Part shown: piece by piece, positions 1 to 13,700 of the stretch
How positions within the stretch are numbered: position 1 is the first letter of the stretch
How the letters are laid out: each line of letters opens with the position of its first letter
NCBI GenBank assembly: GCA_032622095.1
Contig: CP136069.1
Coordinates: forward strand, 155,549,043 to 155,613,042
Direction of reading: 5' to 3'
DNA from: Siphonodentalium dalli
Lineage: Eukaryota; Mollusca; Scaphopoda; Gadilida; Siphonodentaliidae
Length of the DNA: 64,000 nucleotides
Made by a program: the position numbers and the translations under genes
The notes under the pieces: generated by a model
Seen by the model: the letters and a program-made list of their open reading frames with translations, nothing else
Database searches by the model: none
What the model was told of the DNA's origin: nothing

Positions 1-635
1 CAGATAGGATATACCGATTGCTATATCTTTTGGAAAAGTCATGGAATAAATGAATTGAGCTAAACGTCACAAATGGGATATTGTTCATTCCTATAGGTTA
101 CAAACAACTAATTATATAGAGTTACTCTTCTTGAATTTGTGTAGGGAAACTCGAGTCAGCATAAATAAAATTCTGGCTGCTGATTGGTAGATTATCATTG
201 AGGGAAATATCCCTAATCGGGAACAGAAAATCATAGCCTACGTAAATATGGCGATCGTGTATGTTTGGATGTCCATGAAGAGTCTGGTGGCGTCCAGAAG
301 TTACGGAAGGGGTCTGGGTATTTTTATGCTGCTGATTTTTTTGCAGTAAATGGGGTAGTTGTGGAAATGCAAGATTATCGTTTGAAAAAAATACCGAAAA
401 GGGCGCGTTTGTTGTCACATACTGGTGCAGAGGATGACGTTCTAAGGGAAAATTGACCACTTGAAGTTCAACTAGGTCAAACCCATGGCCGGCGGGACTT
501 TTAGTTAACACTGTCGCCTATGGAAAATAATTAGTTGTGTGTAACCTATATATACGCCCTGATACGTCAACCATCAATATAAGAAGACTATTCATCGTTA
601 TCATGTTTTAATTTAAAATACAAATATGATCATTA
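1..635. other. Non-coding stretch, nothing recognised
   Basis: Probably intron of the phosphatase gene. An open frame of 129 codons exists on the minus strand (122-511) but shows no known motif and no PTP residues. Confidence 0.4.
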
Positions 636-1090
636 GAGGTACTCAATCCGATCAGACGGTCCCCATATCATCAAGATACAACAACAACAACAACAACAAC
701 AACATTTCTTCAAAATAGGTTTTAGTTATCAGAATCGATTGATTGCAACAAAATAATCCGAACCACTATCAACTATGCATGGTATCAAATTTCCCAGAAC
801 GTGTTATTTATCAACATTTTGTTCAGCGAAATATGGCTGTATTATCACTTGAATATCACGAAATGTGGCCGTGTTTCCACTTGATTTTTAGAGTTATCCA
901 TCTTCATCCGCAAATTTGTCCGAGACCGTCCGTTTGCCGACATTTGTTTTTTTGGGCCACAAATAATTGCACATCTCGAGAAATAATAACCTTCAAAAAT
1001 CGATATCTGATCACTCTGAGCTTTGATGAGTGAGTTCCTCGAATCGAATCAATGATTTTTTACCCCCGAAGCCAATGAAATTGTAATTTA
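636..1090. repeat. Degenerate copy of the GGTACTCAATCCGAT foldback family
   Basis: Starts aggtactcaatccgat like the intact copy at 42689 and shares, inverted, stretches such as gagctttgatg, cgaatcgaa and ttgttcagcgaaat. Includes an (AAC)n microsatellite near 678-705. Confidence 0.65.
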
Positions 1091-1198
1091 GGTGTTTTAA
1101 TTCGGATATTTCACTATTGGCATCACAGACATGTGGCGGGGGCCTAGCCCACCAGCCATCCATGCACTCTCATTGTATACTACATATGTGACCCGCCA

Positions 1199-1604
1199 CA
1201 TCAAATCCAGTCGTAAGTCGGGATTTGTTTACACTGTGCCAATGCATTCTCTTATATATGCGAGTCGACCATAGGTCGCCTCGCATATATAAGAGAATGC
1301 ATTGGCCTAACAATTTTTTACAATTTTAATAATTTGTTCTTGTATTCTTTAACAATTTTATAATTTCACCCATACAGAGCCCCAGACAAACATGAGTAGA
1401 CGACACTCTTCTATATGCTTCTATATATGTGTGGGGCTCCCTGCAGGGTAATGGATGTTTTTTATTTTATGTCCTAAAAATTGTAAGAAACATTTATTTA
1501 AAAAAAATGATAAAAAATTGTTAGGCCAATGCATTCTCTTATATATAAGAGAATGCATTGGCACAGGGTAAAACAAAATCCCGACTTACGACTGGATTTG
1601 ATAT
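1199..1604. mobile_element. TA-flanked foldback element with TCAAATCCAGTCGTAAGTC ends, copy 1
   Basis: Inverted ends tcaaatccagtcgtaag and its complement at 1578-1601 enclose two hairpin cassettes (1239-1305 and 1526-1561). The second cassette has lost its central part compared with the copy at 31748. The interior is almost identical to that copy, including the ggctccctg motif near 1440. Confidence 0.85.
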
Positions 1605-1660
1605 GGCGATATCGATCAGTCTACATATATGTACAAAACACAAACCATTTGCTCACTTAC

Positions 1661-1795
1661 CTTTCCCGCTTCCGTCGGGTTCGTTAACATGATGAGGGTC
1701 TTTGTATTAGACTGCCAAACCATTCGCCATATATCGTTGAGCGTCGGCTTCGTCGGGCCCTGAGCAGCTATGTATGCTTTGGGCTTACGATAACC
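1661..1795 (-). CDS. PTP domain exon: GYRKPKAYIAAQGP to IMLTN
   Basis: 135 nt, phase 0-0, 45 codons; acceptor tcccactatag, donor AAAG|GTAAGT. Encodes GYRKPKAYIAAQGP, NDIWRMVWQ and TLIMLTN, matching the Y-I-A-(A/T)-QGP and W-R-M-(V/I)-W and (V/I)MLTN motifs. It ends PTEAGK where the family usually has VE-x-G(R/K)-x-K-C. The next exon (YWP) is not found between here and position 1, so the gene continues left. Confidence 0.94.
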
Positions 1796-4700
1796 CTATA
1801 GTGGGAGTGTAAAAGGTACCGATTACTTGTGTTAGTATACTATATAAATAATAGCCAGGTTCAGGTATATATGACTGTCGTGATATCGCGACCAAAGCGA
1901 CCTGGAAACGCAAAACTGAACATAAACTGCTATATACATTTGGGCTCGAACAATCATCTGGTTTAGTTGTACGCCAACCATGCATAAACGTTTATAGACG
2001 TATACGCACATCGTGTAGAACAACGATCAGCGATAGTCTCACTACAAGACAATGTGTCCTATTACCACCCCTGGTCAAGTGATCATGCTAATGTCCTATA
2101 ACACTGGTGGGTTATGCATGCTGAATTGATATGAAGATGATAGGGTAAACTGATGCCCTTATTTCATTTTCGCCGTGATCGGATAATCTCAAAATATCCA
2201 GGAAAAAACATTATTTGTGTCAAACATTGAAAAATATATAAATTGAGAACTATTTTATTACAGCATGGTTGTATTAATTGTTGCAAATCGACTACAATCA
2301 AGATGGTGTTGGTGTCGTTTTGCAAACGCCAGCGCAGCCATTATTAATATTTTAAAAAATATATATGTTCTTAAGTGCTTCATACAGGCACTGCATGGCT
2401 TTTTCTCAAATCGATCGGATTAGTCAAACGCTGCGAAAATGACAACTTTAGAAAAATAACGGTACTTGTTTTGTAACTGCATCAGTTTGCCATACCAGCA
2501 TCATAGCAATTCAGCAGGAACCGCCAACATCATAGCAGACTAGCAGGACCACTTGGACATGGGTGATTACGATCATCGATATGGTCGATTCATTCAATTT
2601 TGTATAAACCATTTCGCGCAAGTAAATCCCATTATAATATTAGCCGCGTGACTTTTCCTGTTCATTTGGACATGCTAATATCGGTAACCGATTATTCCTG
2701 TTTGAAATATACATTTCGTTATACGTCGGGCACATACATCGCAACTGAATGGACAGCAGTCACAGTATACTGTATATTAATGCGAGTATAGGGTGAATTA
2801 TGTTGGCAACACATCGTTGATTTTAGACCAAATGTAGTATATATTTTTTAATTTTCGTCTGAAATGGCCATCAGTTGGAAATTTCAGACTTCACCAATAT
2901 ATGTGTAGCGATCATTCGACTCGACTGCACTTGTAAGTATAGTATTGCCTTGTCAATTAACTGTGGTTTTATTTTCCCCAAATGACACAATTCACACCCA
3001 CAAAGGCTGCCGTTCGCAAAGCGTCGGCGTCCATTCTATCACAACCGAATAAAGTCACACGATTCAGTAATTAAAAGCCTTAAATAATGGTCCCTCCTCA
3101 GACAATACGACCATCTCACCGCTATACGATATCTTATGATTCAACTTGGCACGTGGCGTTAATGGAAACACAATTATATTTGGCAATCAAATCGTTTGGT
3201 TAACCCTTTCTATACTAAATAAATTCTCCCACTCAGGTATAAAAGTATACATGGAAATGGCGTATTACTCATTTGGAGGGGTGTTCAGGAAAACTGAGCA
3301 GACAACATATAATATATACACTTACAGAATAAAGGCCCATTGTTCAAGGGAAATTTTCAGCTAATAAGTTTCAACAAACGACCTATTCATTTGAATGGTC
3401 AATTATTCATTCATAGTAATGTTAAAGGGGTACTCTACACTAAATCTGACAATTATGAGACCATCTTCTTTTATACTCAACAGATTATATGCAACAAATG
3501 AATGAATTTGAGCCATTGATGAGTGCAAAATACACCCATGTACTCTATGAATGACGCAAACAACATGGTAATTATAATGAAAATGAATATATGACTCCAG
3601 TCATAAATTCATTTTCCTTATAATTACCATGTTGTTTGCATCATTCATAAAGTAAATACTTGTATTTTTCACTCATCAATGGCTCAAATTCATTCATTTG
3701 TTGCATATATGCTGTTCAATATTAAAAGAGATGGTTCCACAAATGACCGGATTTAGTGTTTAGTACCCCTTTAAGGATATATGAGCAGCTGACAGCCAGA
3801 CGAAATGATAATACATGTGCAGAAGAATTCATATCCATTGGTTGGAAATGTTTAAAAAAAAATTATCATTATCTTATTAAACAGTTCCTACGGGATAGCT
3901 GCACAGCAATGGGTATTTAGTACATAAAGGGTTAACAATAATTGAGCGATTTAGTTCGACGACGAGGTGGATTTTTGTTCTGTTATGTCTGATTCAAATA
4001 CACTTTGAACTGTGAAAATCCGAATGTTTATTTCCTAAGTTTTGGATGTATGCTTATATCAATTTACCATCAAATGGTGCCCTACATCATAACTGAATAA
4101 AAATAGGGACTCAGGTTAGTAATGCTCAGTTGGTAAGGTGCATGGTGCAATAGGCCATACGTAGTCCAGCGATAGAGACGTATAACCTGGTTCGTGTATC
4201 TGGACAAGTATGTTAGTTGCTTTCCGGGAGTCAGTGGTTTCTACGTGCAGTGGAATGATAAAACTTTTTGTGTGGCCTTTCCTCCATCCATAAAAGCTGA
4301 CAATGTCGTGATAATGCCTATAACTGCTGAAAAGACGAGAAACCCCAAATAATCCAAACTATATATATTTCTCGAAAATACTTACATCGATATAATTAGC
4401 GTTGATGTAGTCGTCATGCACGTTTCCATTCAGAGGTTCTAAGACAACCCGCGTATGGTCATCTGGAAATAAAATAAAAACGTGGCGTTTGTGAACAAGA
4501 ACAAACATTTACTTCCGATCAGGACTATGTATACATGTATATAGTGCCATAAAAAATAACATAAAATGTCAATGTGCAGTTGTGTACTATTCAATACGAC
4601 TCCATCTTAATCTAGTGTGTATCTCAAGTCTCCACCAAATATACAGAGTATCTAGTACGTATTTCAAGTCTCCACCAAATATACAGAGTATCTAGTACGT

Positions 4701-7700
4701 ATCTCAAGTCTCCACCAAATATACAGAGTATCTAGTACGTATTTCAAGTCTCCACCAAATATACAGAGTATCTAGTACGTATCTCAAGTCTCCACCAAAT
4801 ATACAGAGTATCTAGTACGTATCTCAAGTCTCCACCAAATATACAGAGTATCTAGTGTGCATCTCAAGTCTCAACCAAATATACAGAGTATCTAGTGTGT
4901 ATCTCAAGTCTCAACCAAATATACAGAGTATATAGTGTGTATCTCAAGTCTCAACCAAATATACAGAGTATATAGTGTGTATCTCAAGTCTCCACCAAAT
5001 ATACAAAGTATCTAGTGTGTATCTCAAGTCTCAACCAAATATACAGAGTATATAGTGTGTATCTCAAGTCTCAACCAAATATACAGAGTATCTAGTGTGT
5101 ATCTCAAGTCTCAACCAAATATACAGAGTATCTAGTGTGTATCTCAAGTCTCCACCAAATATACAGAGTATCTAGTGTGTATCTCAAGTCTCCACCAAAT
5201 ATACAAAGTATCTAGTGTGTATCTCAAGTCTCAACCAAATATACAGAGTATATAGTGTGTATCTCAAGTCTCAACCAAATATACAGAGTATCTAGTGTGT
5301 ATCTCAAGTCTCAACCAAATATACAGAGTATCTAGTGTGTATCTCAAGTCTCCGCCAAATATACAAAGTATCTAGTGTGTATCTCAAGTCTCCATCAAAT
5401 ATACAGAGTATCTAGTGTGTATCTCAAGTCTCCACCAAATATTCAGAGTATCTAGTACGTATCTCAAGTCTCCACCAAATATATAGAGTATCTAGTGTGT
5501 ATCTCAAGTCTCAACCAAATATACAGAGTATCTAGTGTGTATCTCAAGTCTCCACCAAATATACAGAGTATCTATAGTGTGTATCTCAAGACTCCACCAA
5601 ATATACAGAGTATCTATAGTGTGTATCTCAAGACTCCACCAAATATACAGAGTATCTAGTGTGTATCTCAAGACTCCACCAAATATACAGAGTATCTAGT
5701 GTGTATCTCAAGACTCCACCAAATATACAGAGTATCTAGTGTGTATCTCAAGACTCCACCAATATACAGAGTATCTAGTGTGTATCTCAAGACTCCACCA
5801 AATATACAGAGTATCTAGTGTGTATCTCAAGACTCCACCAAATATACAGAGTATCTAGTGTGTATCTCAAGACTCCACCAAATATACAGAGTGTCTAGTG
5901 TGTATCTCAAGACCCAATCTGTTTTCATCGTGCGAGCATCTCATGGCTTTAAGACCCATCCGTAGAGCATGCATAGAAGCACATTGGGCGAAGATAAATC
6001 TGGTATACGATATGCATATATAGTTGGGGAAGGGACAATGCCTGTTCTCTATACGTCTAGAGCATGCAAAGAAGCGCATTGGACAAGGATAAATCTTCTG
6101 ACCAGTATACGATATGTATAGTTGGGGAAGGGACAATGCCTGTTCTCTGTACGTCTATAGATCATACATATATAGAAGCGCACTGGGCGAGGATAAATCT
6201 TCTGGTACGATATGTATAGTTGGGGAAGGGACAATGCCTGTTCTCTGTACGTTGGAAAAGATAGCTGTACTGCTAGATCGATGACACTAAGTTAATAGTA
6301 TGTAGCTATAACATAGTATACTGTATATAGGAGTGTATATCCAGATAAATGGCCATTTCGATAAGAAATAAGAAGTTGTTCACGCTCAGCGAAGCAAGCA
6401 CATTTGAGGTAATGCACATTCATACTGGGTCCGTGCTTCCATAAACGTGATACAGTAATGCTCTAATTAATCGACTTTATTAACCACAGCAGAATTATGG
6501 GTAACTTTTCAGGATTTAGTCGGAAATATGGCTAGTTGCCATTCATCGGAAAGCTCTCACCGAGAGCTTTCCGATGAATGGCAACAAGCCATATTTCCGA
6601 CTAAATCCTGAAAAGTTACCCATAATTCTGCTGTGGTTAAGAAGTCGATTACTTTGGGCATTACTGTATATATAAAATTGTGATTGCTAAAACATTCAAA
6701 CTGGCCGTCTTTTAACTTAAATTACTCACATGCGATTATATTTCCATATCGGTTTTTTGTTTTGTTTTGGATTTTCTTCGCCACTTCACAGCTCGTTGTC
6801 AAACCTGCTGGTATTAACTGAAATAAAATATATCAGAAATGTCAGCGTCTTACTCGGACGATGCAACTGGGAGTCAAAAATGAATGAAAACTTGCCTCAC
6901 ACATACAAAGTGTCCTTTGCTTCCATTGGGACGGGTTTCATCTGGGCTGTGCTCCCTCTGTAACAAGACAATGGAAACTAATTGTTCCCCATAGGAAACC
7001 TCACATCGAACGAAGAAAGGACTGTCATATTTGTTGCTCTCATCTGTGTGGGGTTCTCTATGGGCGCAAAGGCGACATTTTGTGTAACATTTACCTTGTA
7101 TTCTCTGCGGAGTCCTTCCGATTCGTTCTCTTTGTTGATCCGGATATAGTCCCAGAGATCCTCCACTTTGATTGGTGGGATTTTAGTTGGAATAACCGGT
7201 ATGCTATAAACAGGACCACACTCATATTCCAGCCCGGACGGTGACGTAATTAGAGGAGACACTTCGAATACGTCTGGGAAAAAGAAGGAAAGCCACTTTA
7301 ACCCTTTACCCAACAAACCGGCCAAAACCGGCCAAATAAAGCTTCAACAGCCTAAACTATCTTCGGTCTGTCTCAATAGAACCATACAAATATGGATATC
7401 ATTGGAACCGGCTCCTTGACCACATTGTGATAGTTACAGTTATACCCTGTGCCAATGCATTCTCTTATATATGAAAGTCGACCATAGGTCGCCTCGCATA
7501 TATAAGAGAATGCATTGGCCTAAAAAAAAAACTTTTTTTAACACTTTTTACCATTTTTTCTTACATTCTTTAACAATTTTATAATTTTTAATGTGTTAAG
7601 CCAATGCATTCTCTTATATATGCGAGGCGACCTATGGTCGACTCGCATATATAAGAGAATGCATTGGCACAGGGCCCTTCTGTTGGCTAAAGGGTTAAGA

Positions 7701-10700
7701 CAAATACAGCAGATAAAATCCACAGAGTATTAAAGATGGATTATCTCTAATAAATAGTTGAAGACCCCTATCAGGAAACGCTTCTATCAATTAATATTGA
7801 TGATATAATGCAATGATTAAAAGGGACATATATGTGTTACTATTTTAGAACAGACCGTTCAGGCGAAATCAGATAGCGATAGAGATTATTAGAGTGCTCC
7901 CATTGCTACCCACAGAACGTCAAATGTCTCAGATTGATTGTTTGTATTGTTATATTCCATACTTACAAGCGATAGTGATTATAATTAACGTTTATTTGAA
8001 ACAAGATTACAACATAAAATTTCGGGCTGATGTTGACAGTAACCACTATTTATCGTTATTTGAACGATCACCCATGTTTATACCAGAAAATATTTGAAAC
8101 AATAATCAATATTAATCGATAGAATCATTTCCGGACAAGGGTCTTCGATTCATATCTAATATTGTATACCCCTGAAACTATATAAAACGTGTTTACAAAA
8201 AGATAGACCATCTTTTAAACATATTATATAACACTAGTTCTAATATTACTCAACGGCGAGTATTTGATACCCGCTCCAGGACACTGCTCTCTGACTCGAC
8301 AACACATCAAGATAAGAGGAACAAGTGTCCACATACAATGGAAACATGCGTGCGCATATAATATTTTGACCTCAATTGTAATATGACAACAGAGACACCG
8401 TTTTAATTGTCATCCGTTAATTTTAGTGTCATTACTTGGGAAATATATTTACTATGACAGGTTGGTCGCCGCACTTGCTTTATGATTTCTCAACTCAGGT
8501 GGTAAAGAGTTCCACCAAAATTGGGAAGGTCTAAACCAAATGTGGCGACCAGCCAACATTCTGGTATGATACTACTTTGACAAAGATTGTGTCATTCTTT
8601 GATTGGCAGTTACATTGGTTGCTGGCCTGACAGGGATGTCACCCAGATCGTGGTCACACGCGATAACCTGTCCTTCGTTTAGATATTCGCACATATGTGC
8701 GTTAGCCCGATTACGTTCATGCTTAAGTTAGACCCTCCTCACGGGGCAACATTATACTCTATATGTGTCAACGCTTTGTCACAATCTTGTCATAATCATA
8801 TTGTTTTGACACACTTTCTTGCTTGTTTCCACTTGAGTAGACCTTTATTCTATTTACATTTTGTTATAGCAGTGACTTTCAATGAATGATCATTGTTGCA
8901 ACCGAACCATCTGATCCGATATATAAATAACGCATAGTATTTCTTGTTATCCCTGAACGACCATGCCAATATTACCGGATTTATAAACGAACATCCCGTC
9001 ACTTTCCACTAATGGTATAGTTGAATATAAACACTAACAGTTTATTGAATTTGAACGGGATATTTGCTATCGTTATACCTGTCGGTGTAGATGGATCTGT
9101 GTCTGGGTCTGGGATAATAGTTGGTCCAAAGCTCGGTAACTCCGCCTTCTCCCTCTCGGCCGATAGATGGCGCTTTCTGAAATTGAAATCGTTGTGACTG
9201 TGTGTGAACTTTTTCGGTTAACGGATGTTTTGGCTTACACACATCCAAGTTCACTGTCCATAATGGCAAACCCGCAAAATGAAGGAAATCAGAATCAATT
9301 AGGTAACAACTAAACTTTTGAAGTCTAGTCATAATCAGAACATCCAATGAAGTTTTAACCTAAATATATATAATGGTATATAATCACAGCATAACCATGC
9401 ATACATAGCCATATAACGATCCACTCTTTCGACACGTTTGATTTTCTAAACAACACATTTTCTTAATAATTGAAATAATTTGAAAAATTGATTAATTATA
9501 AGGAAAATTGTCCATTCCATCTGGAATCCAGTGACGTCGGGAAAAGAGTATGGAGACAACGCTATTTTATCAAAGCCTTTGGCCGCTGGTCTTCCTTCTT
9601 CAGCAAGTATTTTGATGAACAATTACAGTAATGCCCTAAGTAATCGACTCCATAACCACAGCAGAATTATGGAACTTTTCAGGATTTAGTCGGAAATATG
9701 GCTTGTTGCCATTCATCGGAAAGCTCTCCCCGAGAGCTTTCCGATAAATGGCAAAAAGCCATATTTCCGACTAAATCCTGAAAAGTTACCCATAATAAAA
9801 TTCATAAATTGAACATGAAACATCATGTTTTAATGGTTTAATTGCCAACGTTCGATCCAAAGTTTTAACAGTTTTAACAGTTGTTATAAAGACAAACATA
9901 CCTCCATATCAGCAGCAGAATGGCAAAAGCGACGATGAGTAATATGAAGACGACGAGAACGCCGACAATTACTGGAACATGGTTCGATGGCTGAGCAACC
10001 GATACAGCTCGAACTGCAAAGATACGAAGCATATATATAGAACGCCGACAATTATATACTGGAACATGGTTCGATGGTGGGCAACAGATACAGCTCGTAC
10101 TACAAAGATACGAAGCATATATATAGAACGCCGACAATTACTGGAACATGGTTCGATGGTTGCATGGGCAACAGATACAGCTCGTACTACAAAGATACGA
10201 AGCATATATATATAGAACGCCGACAATTACTGGAACATGGTTCGATGGTTGCATGGGCAACAGATACAGCTCGTACTACAAAGATACGAAGCATATATAT
10301 ATAGAACGCCGACAATTACTGGAACATGGTTCGATGGTTGCATGGGCAACAGATACAGCTCGTACTACAAAGATGCGAAGCATATATATATAGAACGCCG
10401 ACAATTACTGGAACATGGTTCGATGGTTGCATGGGCAACAGATACAGCTCGTACTACAAAGATACGAAGCATATATATATAGAACGCCGACAATTACTGG
10501 AACATGGTTCGATGGCTGAGCAACATATACAGCTCGTACTACAAAGATACGAAGCATATATATATAGAACGCCGACAATTACTGGAACATGGTTCGATGG
10601 TTGCATGGGCAACAGATACAGATCTTACTACAAAGATACGAAGCATATATATAGAACGCCGACAATTACTGGAACACGGTTCAATGGTTGCATGGGCACG

Positions 10701-13700
10701 AGTTTCCATTCCTGGTCCACATAGGTATCTTGGAGATTGAATGTATTTATAGTCACTGAACATTTTTTGCATCTGTCACTGTACCTTATTCTAATATGGC
10801 AGCCAAATTGGGGGCCATCTCCATTTGTATGTTTTGCGAAGGTCAGATATTCTGTTGTATGCTCAAAACGGAACAGTGAAACTGTTTTCTAGAACACTGC
10901 ATTATTGGCCATAACCACATAACCTACTCAACTCAATATTGAGTACATTAGACATCTACATCATGTATGGTCGCAATCATTCTGCTAGCTTGTCTCCTTT
11001 AGGGTTACTGATACAACCAAAGAAAACCCCAAACAAAATAGATCTAATAGGTCCAACTAATATTATAAAGGAATATCAGTGGCTGCTAAACATGCCGACA
11101 TTGCAAAGGCATGCAACGGCTCATTTTCTGATTCTCTCTTTACCCATGCACTTACCTAGAACCGGGGATTCCGTCTTGACGAACGACTGTCTCTGTGTCT
11201 GGAAAAGGAAAACTTTTGAAAACAGTGTATCGAGTATAGCAAGCTTTATATAGGTTCTGGGATATGAAAGAGTAGATATGAATCGAGGACACCTGACAAG
11301 AAAATCTTTCATCATTTAAAATCGATTTTATTTATAATATTTTCTCACATAATTATAATACATACATTTTATTGGGACGGTAAAATGGTTATTTTTAGAA
11401 CAGGCGATCGGCAGAAACGTTCGGAATATAGCAAGAGGGAGAACTTATCAGTTAGCACCAGCTATCAAGGCAAAATGTGATTTCGACTCAGAAATTTCGA
11501 AATAAACCACTGTATCATGTCTTTTATATATCCATTTTCGATGCATCTGTCGGCGTATAGAAGTGTCTTCGCGAAATTATACTAAGTTACAAATCGATGT
11601 TGTCCCAAAGTGCTGCTGGGGAGTTAGGTGGGCGATAAAAACAGCCCACAAGAAGTCGGTTAGGAAGAATTATCTCTACCCATACAGATTCTATGTAGAT
11701 GCATTTATTCAGGACTGGGTGAGGAATGTGGGAGGGGCATTACAGAGCGTGGTTTTCAATTGAATCGTCGCAAACTTGGTGAACATCACATGCCTACCAG
11801 CTAGATATAAAAGGGGCACTGGAAGAAGTAATTGTACTCATATCAGACTTGAGCTCATTGAACAATAATTACGAATTCTACAGTGTATGCTATTTAATAT
11901 GCTTTGACCTTTTTAAAGAATTGAGGTTGTTCATTGATGGGTCGATAACTTTTCAGGTTTATTTATAAATATTCGGAGAGGGTACTCATATGTGTTGTGC
12001 CTTTGTACGCAAGAGTACTTCTGAGAAGAATAATTTGTTAAATGTTCTGTGTGAGAAAATCGTATGAATAGAATGTGTCCAGTTCGCACATCTCATATCG
12101 ATTATTGGAAACATGTCTGGAACGAGGGGGTAACAGCCAGGTATAAGATTATTACAGGCCTGGTTCTTTACTATTTTGAACATAGTATGCAGTTCTCTGC
12201 GATTTTCAAGCCAGTGCCAACCTGATTCGCTAACCCTTTGAGTGCCAGGTCGATTTTTGTATCAACCCATATACCCTGTGCCAATGCATTCTCTTATATA
12301 TGCGAGTCGACCATAGGTCGCCTCGCATATATAAGAGAATGCATAGGCTTAACATTTTTTTTTTTTTTTTTTTTTACAATTTTTTTTACAATTTTGATAA
12401 TATATTCTTATATTCTTTAACAGACTTATTTTGTAGGTTTAGGGCCGATGAGATCGGCCCCTGGCACTCAAAGGGTTAAAGTACAACTCTCATGTTTCTA
12501 TAGATATATATTGACCACTCACCCCGTCTACATTTCGGAAGGCGCCGAACCATATGGTGTATTCATGGCCTTTGTCCAGTGGAGCGTTGTAGTAGCCGCC
12601 ATATGTCTTGTTGTCCCCGACTACAAACGTTCCGTCGACGTCACCCTGTTTGAGTTGGGCAGCTACATACGCTCGGGTTCCCTTCGATTGGGCGCTCTGG
12701 TAGTTCTCCATCGTTAGCAGTATGTTCTCCGGAGCACTCCGCTTTCTGGACAGATTCGTTATTCGCTCAACGATTACCCGATAAAAGCTGCAAAAAGAGA
12801 ACTGTCTGCATGAATCTCACAAAGCACTTACATGCGATCCGAGAATCAGATTGCGAACTGGGTGCTCATATTTCTCGTGTATCCCTTTAAATTAAAGGCC
12901 CACTTAATTTTCGAGTTACCAGATCACATTATATACAACATATTCCATATTATAGACCATTTGAAAGAGGAAACTCCATAACATTGTATTATCAATTAAC
13001 TTGTCCGGTCGAATAAACTGTGAACATGTTGTTTTTACAAGGTACCGACGTATGTTCAGTGCTTAATTTCGATCTGGTATGTATGTATACTGCCAGTTTA
13101 TTATTCTCAATGGAACGGGAATAACTCTATCTGTTAGTTGTGAATTATGATGCATTCTGGTGTAAATAACGGGGGAAGTCTTGGCGTGAATCTGATAATC
13201 TCTATAACTTGGTGGACACTCCTATAGGCCACATCTGTTCCGCATTCCGGTAGAATATATATATTTTGTTTGGTTCCTCTTCCCAATGATATATAATATG
13301 GAATATGTTGTATATAATGTGATCTGGGCATTCGAAAATTAAGTTGGCATTTAAATTATTCATCTTGGCAATTTCGAATGTATATGCACAAAGTGGTGGT
13401 CGCTTATAAAACCGCGACATAATTAACCACGGATGGGGAAAGACATAGTGCGTAAGGTGTATGATATAACAGGTTTACAACATGCATAAACGTCATTTGT
13501 GAACGGTTCTATTATCAACGTTTCTTATTACGTTGTCGACTGGAGAATGGAGATTGGGGGAGCATTTATTCGAGGTGAGTGGACTGTGGTATCTAACCTG
13601 ATTGATTCGTCTCCTGATGTTGATATATCGACAGTGATTGAGATATCGGATGTCTTTTTCACTTGCGGTGTCTTTGGTGGTTCTGGGTCTGTCGAAAGAA

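Noticed and set aside
122-511. 129-codon minus-strand open frame downstream of the last PTP exon
   Set aside because: No YWP, WPD or HCX5R motif and no resemblance to any family I know; no convincing splice link to exon 1661-1795. Could be a transposon remnant or chance.
743-1033. 96-codon plus-strand open frame
   Set aside because: Lies wholly in a repeat copy shared (inverted) with 42689-43327, which has no conserved frame.
1239-1305. Hairpin cassette as a microRNA precursor
   Set aside because: The stem is nearly perfect and present in about a dozen copies inside transposon-like elements, so a repeat is the simpler explanation; small RNA data could reopen this.
4115-4345. Functional tRNA gene
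   Set aside because: A- and B-box-like motifs exist but there is no closed cloverleaf or acceptor stem, and the tail is shared with other fragments, so a SINE is more likely.
4600-5915. Possible CRISPR array (regular direct repeats)
   Set aside because: The 40-bp units are contiguous with no unique spacers; this is a eukaryotic satellite.
9042-9176. Alternative frame KAPSIGREGEGGVTELW for the juxtamembrane exon
   Set aside because: Does not join the transmembrane exon (phase 2) or the next exon (phase 1); the KRHLSAERE frame joins both.
9979-10724. Several 76-132 codon plus-strand frames with repeated TDTARTTKIRSIYI-like text
   Set aside because: By-product of the 89-bp array; the real coding strand there is minus.
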